64,000 bases of DNA, taken from positions 7,252,255-7,316,254 of the forward strand of contig CM051512.1 of NCBI GenBank assembly GCA_028015205.1, in the 5' to 3' direction. Position numbers and translations under genes: made by a program. The stretch's first letter is position 1. Every line of letters starts with the position of its first letter. The DNA comes from Mytilisepta virgata. Taxonomy: Eukaryota > Mollusca > Bivalvia > Mytilida > Mytilidae. Positions 1 through 12,800 of the stretch are shown in pieces. The notes beneath the pieces were generated by a model, which searched no databases, was not told where the DNA came from, and was given only the letters and a program-made list of their open reading frames with translations.

Positions 1-2
1 AT

Positions 3-240
3 TTTCCCTTCTTGAGTAGCAATATATCAGCATCGCCTGCATTTGGCGTCTACCTTTCTCAGCTTAACCGATTTTCAAGGGCATGCGTGAGTTACCCTGA
101 CTTTCGACAAAGAGGATTACAAAAGCCTCTTAACCAGAGTTTTATCAGGGATAAGTTGATGTCATGACTTAGGAAATTTTATAAAATCACGAATTGATTG
201 ACCATTACAGTGTTCAAATATCTAAGATGATGTTGGACCT
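3..240 (+). pseudogene. 3' tail of a decayed retroelement ORF
   Basis: The reading frame is open from base 3 to a TGA at 165-167 and encodes a segment with the core SPAFGVYLSQLNRFSRAC. This resembles the C-terminal end of reverse-transcriptase polyproteins that are very common in bivalve and lancelet genomes (the PAYGVYISQL-type end). Beyond the stop the same frame continues with family-like sequence (LRKFYK) but has more stops, so the copy is dead. The upstream part lies outside the window. I cannot assign the class (Penelope-like or DIRS-like) from this fragment. Confidence 0.5.
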
Positions 241-511
241 GTTCCCACTGTCGTAACATTTCATGTGCCTCCACCGATTTGTGACTTCCACCGGATTGAA
301 CTTCACGACGGTTGTTGTATACGGAGCAGGAACTGCTTACCCTTAAGGAGCACCTGGGTTCACTCCTGGTTTTTATAGGAGTTCGTGTTGTTCATTGTTT
401 TTTACTTTTCTGTGTTTATTTGTTGTGCTTGTTGTTGTTCATTTGTCTTCCCGGGTTTGTCTGTCCAATGGATTACGTTTTTTTGATTGTTATATTTGTC
501 CTTTTTATAGT

Positions 512-925
512 AACTGAGGTTGTTGTTTGGCGGATTTATAGGTAGTTCTGTGGTTGAGCTTCCGTGATCCATCACAGATGCCTAATAGTAATTGAGGTTG
601 TTGTTTGGCGGATTTATAATTAGCTCTGTGGTTGAGCTTCCGAGGTTGTTGTTTGGTGGATTTATAAGTAGCTCTGTGGTTGAGCTCCCGTGATCCATCA
701 CAGATGCCTAGGGAAAGATGAAGTAGTAACTGAGGTTGTTGTTTGGCGGATTTATAGGTAGTTCTGTGGTTGAGCTTCCGTGATCCATCATAGATGAAAT
801 AGTAACTGAGGTTGTTGTTTGGCCGGTTTATAGGTAGCCCTGTGCATGGTTGAGCTCCCGTGATCCATCACATATGGCTAGGGAAATATGAAATGGTAAC
901 CGAGGTTGTTGTTTGGCGGATTTAG
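512..925. repeat. Degenerate tandem repeat, about 50-100 bp unit
   Basis: Six copies of a block beginning GAGGTTGTTGTTTGGCGG recur near 517, 593, 641, 735, 806 and 901. Most copies are followed by a second shared block around GTTGAGCTTCCGTGATCC. Spacing varies from about 48 to 95 bp because parts of units are missing. It sits just downstream of the retroelement tail and may be its 3' untranslated repeat. The short open frame at 312-545 runs into this array and shows no protein signal. Confidence 0.6.
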
Positions 926-929
926 ATAA

Positions 930-2377
930 AGAGCAAAGCGGGTTATAACAAGAAAGGTCCACAATCACGCCTGCTTATCTCTCTTATCCATAACAACTAC
1001 TAATGTTAAATATTCTCATTATTTTGTTTTATTTCAAGAATCCAAGAATGTGATTTACTGTAATATTATTTCCTTAGCTTGTTTATTTAATTCAAGTGAT
1101 TTACATGCGATTATAACTGCAAACTTTTTTATTTTCATTTAAACCAAAACATTCCTGATTGACACAGGCCCACCCCCATAAAAATCATATGGTTGCTCCC
1201 AAAGGATAGTCCGATTAGGTACAGATGAGTGGCGTGGTTAAACCGGTTTCATGCAATACTTATAACAGAAGGGAAACAAATTTTTCGTTCAAATACACTC
1301 AGTTCTTTCATAGATTACAGTGTAAAAATTAAAGGATAATGTATCATGTCGGATGCCATTCTTACCATTCATTTTCTTTTCAATTGTTGAACGAGAAGAA
1401 ATCTGTTCCTATCTTCAAAACACTGAGGGTCTTTTGTCCATGATTGTTCTGATACATGTACAATGTATAAATTGGTCTTTTATAATAATAGCTTTTTATT
1501 GGTGGGAAGTTTTGACACACTTCATAGATCATAACTGGGAAATTTGTTAAATGACATTAATCATTTTTTTTTCAAACTTTATATCAATTTGATGCTGAGA
1601 TATATGTTGTATCATTTGCTCTTGTAATCATTTGAAAATGATCTCCAAAAATGTTGTTTGTCAATTTCAGATTGTTATTTCAAGTCAAGGCATCTATATC
1701 AGGATACAATGTACCAATTCATAAATTACTGGGCGCAGACATCTTGTGAAGGGAAGGGAACATTTAGCACTGAAATGAATGTGAGACTCGCTGCCCATTG
1801 GTCAATATTAAATCAAATAATAAATAATTTTAAACGGCAGAGGTTCTTCCTTTGAAAAATATGAGATAAAACAATTTCAACTAGCTTTTAAGAATGTGGG
1901 TAATTTCAATGATTTAAGTGGGTACTCCCCCCTTTTTAGCAAAAATTTATCCCCTTTTTTGAGCCTCATTTTTCGGCATGAAAAGCCATGGGGACGTACC
2001 ATTTTCGTTGCATTAAATTAATCGGATACATTTCCACTTTATTGAGGTACTGTTATTTTTCAAGGAATTAATTTTTATTTTTATGAAATTTTCTTTTATA
2101 TCTTTGTACCCCCATATGGAGATTAACATAGAAACCGAATTGGTACTTTGCATTCATCAGGCAGGTGTTGATGATTAACTTCCGCATAAATGTAATAGAC
2201 ATCTTACCAATACGTAAATGTATTAAAAAGAATGTGTAAAGTTTTTTTGGTAAACAATAAATAAATCATTCATGTTTTACAAAATTTATTAAAGAACACC
2301 ATCTTTAAAACAGACTAGGAAAACATTTAAAATATTCAAAAAATTATGTAATACTATAGGGCAGTGCATTAATATTA
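930..2377. other. Non-coding stretch, no recognisable gene
   Basis: AT-rich sequence with only short open frames (65 codons or fewer) on either strand and no protein family I recognise. It lies downstream of the predicted 3' end of the AIG1-like gene and is best read as intergenic. Confidence 0.5.
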
Positions 2378-2500
2378 TATAATTACATGGTTGTTTGTGT
2401 ATTGGTCTTGTTATTTATCACAGGCTTGCTATCTACCTCAGGCAAATACATATGGCCGAGGACCAATAACACGGCCAATACAGAAATAACCATGTAATGA
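2378..2500. mobile_element. Foldback (hairpin) element
   Basis: ATTACATGGTTGTTTGTG near 2381 is answered by its near-complement CAGAAATAACCATGTAAT ending near 2497, and pairing continues inward (TATTGGTC with its complement). The arms are about 45 bp around a short centre. This is typical of a small non-autonomous foldback MITE. No coding capacity. Confidence 0.55.
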
Positions 2501-3290
2501 TATCTTTAATAATTAACCACTTTTCACAATACATATTCTTGCTGATTTTTTCCCCGAATCAACTCTTTGAAAAATAGTAAGTATATAAGTGATTTAAAAT
2601 TGGAAATATACCTTCATTGACAAATTTGAATGAGGGTCATGAAAGATATTTATAGTCAGAGCTATTACTAAATAATTTATAATTATAATCAATTTTGAAA
2701 CACCCTACTTAAAATTGGATCAGACATTTATCTTTAATCACAGTCCATATATAAAAGTAATAAACGTAATGTCAGCATTTCTGAGTTTCTGTATGTATTC
2801 AAACTAAAGTCTAGAGAAAATATATTGGCCAGGTACAAGTTGGCAAATACAGCAAAAAATGCGTATTCACTGGGTTTATCGATACTGGCCAAGTTAACGA
2901 TTCTGCCCAGTTTTAGTCATATTGAAATAAAAAATACACTTATGAATTATTATTACTATTTTGCAAGGGACAATATTCCCCAAATGTTCAAAATAAGTCT
3001 ATTTACTACATCAATGACATAAATTTTGAAAGCAATATTGCATGGAGGAAAATAACACAGAATATTGACTGCCACATTTTGGTTATGTTCTACATGAAAT
3101 ACTACAATGCTATACAGTAAAGTTATCTATGTATTATTAAAAGATTTTTTGGGATTGGGAATTTATCATATCCTTCATGTGATCGATACAAATTGGTCAA
3201 AATTAAGATTAGGAAAATTGACAAAGAATTTTAAGAATGTTAGGATTTGAGAATTAGATTTCATATATTTTTTCAAATATTTAAATAATT
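2501..3290. other. Non-coding stretch
   Basis: AT-rich DNA with one 65-codon open frame (2825-3022) and no family resemblance or clear repeat structure. Confidence 0.45.
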
Positions 3291-3302
3291 TAGTATGAAA
3301 TA

Positions 3303-4508
3303 AGGGTTAGTGTAACCCCTATACGCAAGATATCTACATAAGGGTTAGTGTAACCCCTATATTGCAAGATATCTACATAAGGGTTAGTGTAACCCCTATA
3401 TTGCAAGATATCTACATAAGGGTTAGTGTAATCCCTATAGTGCAAGATATCTACATAAGGGTTAGTGTAATCCCTATATTGCAAGATATCTACATAAGGG
3501 TTAGTGTAATCCCTATATTGCAAGATATCTACATAAGGGTTAGTGTAATCCCTATATTGCAAGATATCTACATAAGGGTTAGTGTAATCCCTATAGTGCA
3601 AGATATCTACATAAGGGTTAGTGTAATCCCTATATTGCAAGATATCTACATAAGGGTTAGTGTAATCCCTATATTGCAAGATATCTACATAAGGGTTAGT
3701 GTAACCCCTATATTGCAAGATATCTACATAAGGGTTAGTGTAACCCCTATATTGCAAGATATCTACATAAGGGTTAGTGTAATCCCTATAGTGCAAGATA
3801 TCTACATAAGGGTTAGTGTAATCCCTATATTGCAAGATATCTACATAAGGGTTAGTGTAATCCCTATATTGCAAGATATCTTTATAAGGGTTAATGTAAC
3901 CCCTATATTGCAAGATATCTACATAAGGGTTAGTGTAACCCCTATAGTGCAAGATATCTACATAAGGGTTAGTGTAATCCCTATAGTGCAAGATATCTAC
4001 ATAAGGGTTAGTGTAATCCCTATATTGCAAGATATCTACATAAGGGTTAGTGTAACCCCTATAGTGCAAGATATCTACATAAGGGTTAGTGTAATCCCTA
4101 TAGTGCAAGATATCTACATAAGGGTTAGTGTAATCCCTATATTGCAAGATATCTACATAAGGGTTAGTGTAACCCCTATATTGCAAGATATCTACATAAG
4201 GGTTAGTGTAACCCCTATAGTGCAAGATATCTACATAAGGGTTAGTGTAACCCCTATAGTGCAAGATATCTACATAAGGGTTAGTGTAATCCCTATATTG
4301 CAAGATATCTACATAAGGGTTAGTGCAACCCCTATATTGCAAGATATCTACATAAGGGTTAGTGTAACCCCTATAGTGCAAGATATCTACATAAGGGTTA
4401 GTGTAATCCCTATATTGCAAGATATCTACATAAGGGTTAGTGTAATCCCTATATTGCAAGATATCTACATAAGGGTTAGTGTAACCGCTATAGTGCAAGA
4501 TATCATAT
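3303..4508. repeat. 39-bp satellite, about 31 copies
   Basis: The unit starts GGGTTAGTGTAACCC, a 6-bp inverted pair (GGGTTA/TAACCC) around GTG, followed by a TATTGCAAGATATC-type half. The array is nearly homogeneous. Variation is mostly at two sites (AACCC or AATCC; TATTG or TAGTG), mixed irregularly along the array. One unit near 3884 has extra changes and the first unit is 1 bp short. Because 39 is a multiple of 3 and the unit lacks stops in some frames, each strand carries a roughly 390-400-codon open frame. These are artefacts of periodicity. Confidence 0.95.
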
Positions 4509-4529
4509 TAATATCCCATGAATTAATTT

Positions 4530-5118
4530 ATTTTTAAATTTAAATCTTTATACAACATGTATATCATTTATGCTTTTTAATGGTATAAATTACAAAAGAC
4601 CAAGTAACGTTCCCTTTTTTCATGTAAAAGTCTTCAAATGAAGGGTTTTGGGCTCAATTATACCAAAATATGACAAATATTTTAAAAATTAAGTCATGAA
4701 GGTGTATTTTTCTTTATTTATGTAAAAAAGTACAAAAAAATTTACCGTATAGTAAAAGTTCAATGAAAAATCAGTAAAGGAACCTTACTGTACAATATTC
4801 TGATAAATTTGACCAGTCAACATCATACAACATTATTTATTTTAGATCTTCAATAATACAGAATTGTACAATAATAACTCAATAAACAATTAAAAATATG
4901 TTTATTTCGAAACATGTCCACCATCGGGTAAAAGTCTTCAATATCATTAATTTACGACATAATTCACCAGTTTTAAGGCTAGCCTGTATTCCGGGCAGTA
5001 TCTGTTATCTTTCGAATGTTCTACTAATCCATTGATTTGCGAATATCTGACATCCAAACAAAATTATGTACCTTCCTTACTAAAAACCCATATTTATGAA
5101 GATGAAGAAGAATTGCTT
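4530..5118. other. Non-coding stretch
   Basis: AT-rich flank of the satellite. No open frame of note, no recognised repeat or motif. Confidence 0.45.
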
Positions 5119-5351
5119 CTAAAAGAGACATTTTTTGGGAATTTCATAAATATAAAAACATCTAAACCCTAAGCTCAACACTATACCAGATACATTAACA
5201 TTAACAAACACAGAAGTGATATTTACTCGTGTGTCTTTATCTCTGTCTGTTTGTTTGCCAGTTGTGTTCCTTTTCGGTTTGTCTCGTTCGGCTATTGTCC
5301 TCTGGATTATGATTTCAGATTTCCTTTCTGGCATTGTTGGTTCGGTATCTT
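5119..5351 (-). CDS. Possible alternative 3' exon of the AIG1-like gene
   Basis: The AIG1 exon that ends at 6873 reads through a near-perfect donor (G|GTAAGT at 6881/6880) just before its stop. If that donor is used, the acceptor ending TAG at 5352 joins in the correct phase to a 77-codon hydrophilic tail that begins EDTEPTMPERKSE after the tryptophan. Human AIG1 also has an acidic/basic tail straight after this tryptophan. The polypyrimidine tract is only moderate, the tail length is long for the family, and a shadow frame exists on the other strand. Transcript evidence would decide; I consider it a hypothesis. Confidence 0.3.
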
Positions 5352-6872
5352 CTACACTTGAAAGACTAATGAAATATTTTTTGCCGTGGCGGACATGATT
5401 AGAAACCATCGTATTACAGAGGTCAGTTTGCATGTTTGATTGTTCATGTTGTTGACTACAATAAAATTTTATGCTACTATATGTCTATGAAGCTACTATT
5501 TGAACTTTGCCGAATTCTTCATTTGTTTGGTTTGTAGAGTAGATCTTTCTTTCCCTGAAAAATCAAAATAAATAAATTGAAAAAAATTTGTCTCTATCCA
5601 TGTTCCTCTACAAAACTGTTCAACTACTATATGTCTGATTTTATCTGGAAGTGATATTTCATAAATGCATTAAGATGGCACTGTTAAATATTGTGAAGAA
5701 TGTAAGGTGACATCATTAAATTGAAAGTAGCTGTGCCTTATATGTGTATAACTCTTCATGGTGGTGCTTCACACCCAAGTATGAAATAGTTGAGACCCTC
5801 AGTTGCAGAGAAATTTGTGATGGAAGGAATGAAAGAACGCACAAGGGTAAATCATTATACCCACAGTACACTGTAGTGAAGAAATAAAAACTGTTAATGT
5901 ACCTTAGTTTACTTACTCACAATTGACTGTTCACATTTTGACTGCCAAAATGGCTCAAATTTTCCATCTTTGCAAATTATTAATTTTCTTTGTGCCATTC
6001 ATTGATTTTGGTGTATAATATATATGTCATCACAAATATATGTGAAATGTTAGAAGTGTATGAGTTTCCAAAACTTTGAATCATGTTGACCTGCTTTCTG
6101 ACCAATATCTGAGACGGCAGAAATGTAGTATACATTTATGTAATAAGAAAAATAAATTAAAATAACAATTGTAATGCAATAATGATTATAACGCACAATT
6201 GATGCAATGAAATTATTTCGAAAGTGCAGACGTTACTTCCTACGTTTTGAAAATTTCTGTTTAAAGCAATATTGTGACATCTGCATTACAATGGAGATAA
6301 CAGTATTGTATTTTATTATTTGACATCATCAAGTCAGTTTTTACCAGTGAAGAAAGTCTACTGCAGTAAAACTAGAAATTAAGACTGGATTCACACGTAC
6401 ATTCTGAACTTACAATCTCAATTTGATATGATCACAGAAACTTGAAAACCAACTGACATGGTTTCTAGCATGTATATCACATAAAAATATGGCAGAGATA
6501 GACTGATTCTGTTCTTCTATTGATCAATTTCCAGGGTCACATATATAACATCCCCTCATTTCTAAGGAAATTATATAAGAATGTGATATAAACAAACACC
6601 TGCTCCCCTGCATATGATATTGATTGGATTTGTTTGGACATCATGTCAAAACTCGGCCACTTTACATGTAAAATAATAATTTCATACCTATATTTAGAAA
6701 TCAGGGGAGGTAATAAATGTTAAATCTGAAAGTGATCAATTCTTGGTCAACTATTTCAAAACCCATCTCCTCAACTAATATTCTGACTAATCAAATGCGT
6801 AATAAAAATTTCAAATTTGAAGAAACACAATGAGAAAACTCAGCAGTTTGAGGAATATCACAATTTAAGAAA
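5352..6872. other. Likely 3' UTR or intron of the AIG1-like gene, otherwise empty
   Basis: No coding signal. A minus-strand AATAAA (TTTATT near 6313-6318) lies about 550 bp beyond the AIG1 stop and could be its polyadenylation signal. A short piece near 6293-6318 resembles the end of the foldback element at 12352-12518. Confidence 0.35.
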
Positions 6873-9800
6873 TTACTTACCCCAGAAAAATTTATTGATT
6901 GCTTCCCCTAGTAGATATAAGCTTATAAACAGGAATAACAGTACTATTATGAAGACAGCTCTCTGGTGTGGCTGTAAAACTCTAAGTATAGGATACACCC
7001 ATATATTGGCATAATATGCTATCCACAATATCCTACAAAGACAAGTTAGTATAACAATATTTAAAACCAACTGGTACATTATGCCGATTATGGATGGATG
7101 GATGAATTATTGTTTAACGTCCAGTTGCAACCAGGTGCATATCAGGACGAGAATATGTTGATATGATAATGAATATGATCCCTGCTTTGTACTAGACCGA
7201 CACGCTAAGTCATATTTTTAATGTACTAGCTCACACGGTAACGTCCGCAGGAAGACATATCACATCACTCTGACACATAGATGCCGCGTGCTTGGCAGAG
7301 AAGCAGCAGATACCAATTTTAATGTCTTTGGTTTGACCCCGCCGGGATCGAACTTGTGATTTTCTGCAATCAGGGCGAGCACGCTACCATGAGACCACCG
7401 AGGCAGTTACTGGTACATTATAAATATGTTACTATGGGAATAATACACTATCAAATAAGTTTAGTTTTGTCCATCTGTCCTTCACATTTTCATGTTACTT
7501 GAATTTCTCTTTCAGTTTTTGGTGTACAATAAAATTCTTTATGCATATGATTAATAAGAAGTGCTGTTTGCAATATTTCCCAACTTTATACATATAGAGA
7601 TCTCTGACTTAAGACAGGCAATTCTAAAACATGCTGTTTGACTTCAAAGTGACCTCGTATTAACCCGCTGAGATAAGATTTTTAAAATTTTTCTCTGGCT
7701 TGCCAACCATCATCACAGAAGCTTTAGAATCTTACATTAGGGTGTCTGAGATTTTTCCACCTTGCACTTTCACTTGTTAGATTCTTTATATTATCAAGCA
7801 TAAAATAGCTGCTAAAGGTCAGTCTGTGTGCCGATTAAATTTTATTGGTCGATATCAGGTTTAAGGATTCTCGCTGGTCATGTTTTGGTCTTTTTGTCAG
7901 ATTTTCAGAATCCTCTATCCAAATTCAATCTCCATGTCAGATTTTCGGAATCCTCGGGTTTTATCCATTTCGTAAACATGAAATTTTTTGTCCATGAACC
8001 CCCACTTTTTCTTTTATAATTCAATCATACATCTATATACCTTAAAATGATATTTGACAAAATTTTATGGAATCCTTTTTATTTTTTCATACATTTTTGA
8101 GAGACTGAAGTTGTCAATGCAAAGACAATGAAAAATCCAGAGAAAACCCATTTCCTGCAAATTTTCAAGGCCTTATAGCTCTAAAATTAGCACATGAACC
8201 TATATTTTTTTCTTGCTTATTTGTTTACTATTCATATGTTCTCTCAAACTAAAACACCTATTTCAAATCCTATTTATTTCCTATTAGACCAGCGATCATC
8301 CTTAACCATTTACTGTTTTCTGTTTAGCTGTACAATGTAATGCCTTCTCGTAGTAAAATATTTCACAGTTTAGTAACAAAGCATGGATATTAAAAAGCAT
8401 GTGCTATATTGAACAAGCCTTTTATGGTTACGTCACTCAGGTGACTTTTTTCGCTCAAATCTCAAATAATCCCAACAACTCAGAGATGTTGAATGTATAT
8501 GTATGTATGTAAAATGAAGTGTTAACTGATAATAACTTACCAGACTAAATATAACACAGCAAAAAATAACATTGTCCCAATTCCTGACCTCCGTGATGGG
8601 TACTGATGATAGACAATATACTTCTCTATCAGTAAAAACGGTAAAATTGTGGTATGCTGAAATTGTAAAGAAGACAAAATATTGCATTAATATATTACAC
8701 ATATATTTTTTTATTTTTTACTATATTATATACATGTACATGTATAATATAAATACATTTCCATTTTGGAAATTTAATAAGAATGCCATATTAAACTGAA
8801 ATTGAATCTTCATACAACCCTATCATACTGACAGGAGATATAGACTCACATGCAAACCAACAGAGATAATTTTTTGCAATTCTATCCAAATTCAATCTCC
8901 ATGTTATTAGATAGAATCACCATACAACTGAATGACAAGAAATTTTTTGTGGTTAATCGTATATTTATATACTGTAAATTCAGATTCAGAAATCTTTGCG
9001 TCCATTTATTATTGAGATTTTGTCATTTTAGACCAAACTGTGATTTTAATTAAAAAAAAAAATTCTGCCAGTGACCAAACTATTACTTTGGACAAACTGT
9101 GTTCCATGCAATACATGTATGATGATATCTTTTTGATACTAGCCCATATTCTTTCACTTTTATGAAAAGATGCAAACTGGCCACTTCCAAGTTTAACATA
9201 ATTACATCCCCTGAATCTAACTGGTTATGTCCCTGATAGGTTAAGTGGTCCATCTGGTCTTTATATTGTGTAAAAACTTTATCATATAAATAATTAACCC
9301 CATTTAGATGAACTTATAAAGTTGACTTTTGTGGGATAAACAACCCTGTAACGAATTCATTCGGAATTATTGACATATTGAAACAACAAGGGAGGTAAAT
9401 CATAATAACTGAAAAAGGGGTAAATAATTTTGTTTGACTGTACCTACCATTATATGGTTTAGCCATTGAGGTATAATTTTGTCTAAAGACTTTGGGTAGA
9501 CTAGTTCTCTATCAACAGCATAGATACCCCAAAATGTCATCACTACAAACTGTCAAATAAAAAGACATCTTAATCAATAAATGTTCTATATCAAAGCGTA
9601 GACCTCAAAATGTCATCAGTCCAAACTGCAAAGATAGAATTCTCTATAAATCTCAAAAAAATTGTATTTGAATTTACTGAAATAGTTATTGCAGAAAACA
9701 ATTGTTTTAATTTGTATTATAGAAATCTACTGAAACTATCAGTTTAATTGAGGTCTGGAGTTGACATGTCAGTAATTGCTAGTATTCTCACTAATGAGAC

Positions 9801-12800
9801 AGCCCAGTACCTATTTTTACCCATGTGAGATATCCTTGTCTTTCCCGTGGGTGAGATAAGAATTTCACGCTTGTTTTCCAGCAAAATTTTCGCGGTTCCC
9901 ACAATCGTTATTATTTACTGTTTGAGCGATATTTAACAAATAGTTTGAGTTTTTATTAGTCTTACCTATTCCATATTGTCCATATCGTTTTATATTTAAA
10001 GGTTTCACTCGTCGGTGGCTTGGATTATTCAAAATACATCCAATACAGATCACACACAAAATACTTTCATGGGGAGATAACTCCATTTGTTTATGTCGTC
10101 TGACACACTTGCTTGAGTAAATATTAGTGAGAAAAAGGATCAAAACACCGGTGTTAAGTGCAAGACGGAAAAATCTCAGAACCCACGTGAAAGATTTCCA
10201 TTGGTCTCCAACTCGGCAGAGCCTCGTTGGAGACCAGAAATCTTTCCCTTGGGTGTCTGAGATTTTTCCGTCTTGCACTTTCACCGGTGTTAGATCCTTA
10301 TAGTCTTTTGTTAATATATATTGATCATTGACATTTTGCTTAGTTTCTTCTGTTATCTTTTTTAACATCGGACTCGGACATCTTTTGAACTGAGTTTTAC
10401 TGTGTGTATCGCTGTGTGTTTGTTTATTCCACATTGGCTAGAGGTATAGGGGGAGTGCTGAAATCTCACAAAGCATTTTTAACCCTGCCGCATTTTTGCG
10501 CCTGTCCCAATTCAGGAACCTCTAGCCTTTGTTAGTCTTGCATGTTTTTTTTTAATTTTGGTTCATTTTAATGTTTCAGAGTTTAGTGTGCCTTCCATTT
10601 TACTGAACTAGTATACATTATTGTTTAGGGACCAGCTGTGACGAGTGCAAATAAACGTGACATTTAGTTGAATGTGCTGGTATAAATTATATCAAGGGAT
10701 TTTCTTGCTGCATTGAAGACCCATTGGTAGCCTTGAGCTGTTTTCTCTTTGACAAAATTTTATTAACAGACTTGACATTTTTGAAGAATCATTGGTCAAA
10801 ATAACTTACTTTGGCTAATACACTTGACATCTTAGGGACAAATCACAAAGATACTCTTCAGGAAATACGAAAAATAAAAAAATCTGCTAAAAGTACATGT
10901 GAAACAATCCAACCAGAAATAAACCATTTTGAAAACCAAACAAACGAAAAGGATAATATTATTAGTTCAATAAGAAAAGAAATCTAACAACTCCTTGAAT
11001 TACAAGAAAAAACCAAAAGATGTACTCAAAAGAACTAGAAAACACTAAAACTGAATTTCAAAAACAGTTACTTGAGATCAGAGAGGAAAAAATTCAATTA
11101 AGTATTATAATGAAACTGAGAAACTTTAACTCCTCGTTGAACAAATGCAAACAGACAAAGAGACCCATAGACTAATATTTAAAGAGAGAATTGAAGATAA
11201 AAATAAAAGTCAGAACCTTCAAGATAGAACACAATCATTTCTGTATTATAGTGATGGAGAGCCATGGACAAAAACAAAAAGATTTTTCAAGACAATAAAC
11301 CTTCCATCAACAATTGTTTTCATGCTATAGAACAGGACATGAATTTCTATCTCACTTGGCATCATAAAATTTTCTGGGTAAAAATTGCAATTAACTGAAA
11401 AACACACCTGAATGGAGAGTCATAATAACAGACAGTTGTTATTACAAAATTTTCATGCAATAACATATGGTATTTATTCATTTAATTTCTATGGGATTAA
11501 CATTATAAATCAAATGGCATAACAAATTTAAGTTCCATTGTAGATTTCCATTTTACAACAAGGGTACTGCATTAACCAACTGATGTTGAATTATAGGGTG
11601 TCACAGACAGGTGTTATTAGCCAATATCCAAGAGAGGATAACTCAATCAGTTATACTACAATAACAAATGGGTGTTATATTTCTCTGATAACGCTATAGG
11701 GTTATGCCCTTGACTGGTATAATTGCTTTCTGTATATTTCTGTTAACATTTGATTTAGTGCCAATCCTATTGTTTGGATTTAATACTAATAAAATTATTC
11801 TTATTCTTTGACACATTCCTGTTTCCATTCTCTATTCTACCATGTGTAGCTTTGTCAATCAAAATTAAGTTTTAGTGAATGAATGAACAATTACTACATA
11901 CACTATTCTTCAAGGAAAGCTTACCATACCAACAGGAAATACAATGGTAGCCAAGAAATAATCTCTAAACTTTTGTAACGATGACGGCTTGCTGTCTTTC
12001 TGTGTTGGTCTTACATTAGAACCACATAAATCATTTACAACAGCAATTCCAAAATATAATGTCTGGATACACTGAAAATAAAATGTGTTTATTATTGCAT
12101 AGCGATGTCCTTTTTTGGCTCTATGTACATACTCTTTAGGTAATTTTGGCATTTTTTAATTTAATCTTCAAATTTTGGAATATTGTTTTGGTCATGAGAA
12201 TTCCTGATGAGTCACGAATCAACAAAATCAAAATGTGCATTGAAATTGGTATGAAAGAATTTTTTATTACATTCTTTTATGTTTACCTGACCACAGTGAT
12301 CTGAAGTTTAAAAAAAAAACAGTAAAAATTGCATAAAAACTCCTAAAGTTAGGGGATAACTGTATTGTATTTTATCAGTTGCTGACGTTAACAGCTGGTT
12401 TTACCATCGCAAATTGAGTTTACCTGGCGACGTGTAGCAGAGCCAGGTAAACGGATATTTGCGATGGTAAAACCACCAGTTATGTCGGCAACTGATAAAA
12501 TACAATACAGTTATCCCCATTCTAATGCAACCTCTGTTAAACGTTAAAAAATAGAATATAAAGTAAACAGGAAACGTCAAATGCGTTTGCGCAAAGTTGT
12601 TGTCAATGGTTCCGACGGTAAACCGTGGATTTTACACTTGACGTTATCCAATCAAAAAGGACGTTATATGTTATGTTGCATTAGAATATACTATATACAT
12701 GAAGCATACTTTAGATTTTTAATGCAATTTTTTACTGCTTTTTTTAAACTTCAGATGACTGAGACCTGAATGACATTTTTTTTTTGCCAAACAATGAGGC

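Noticed and set aside
3303..4508. Interstitial telomere
   Set aside because: Only one hexamer and its inverse per 39-bp unit, not a run of TTAGGG.
3290..4537. Two opposing 390-400-codon frames with 13-residue repeats
   Set aside because: They exist because the 39-bp unit is a multiple of three and free of stops; both strands are open, and variation is at the nucleotide level without codon bias.
5216..5398. Plus-strand 60-codon hydrophobic frame
   Set aside because: No family resemblance; it mirrors the candidate minus-strand tail, and one of the two at most can be real.
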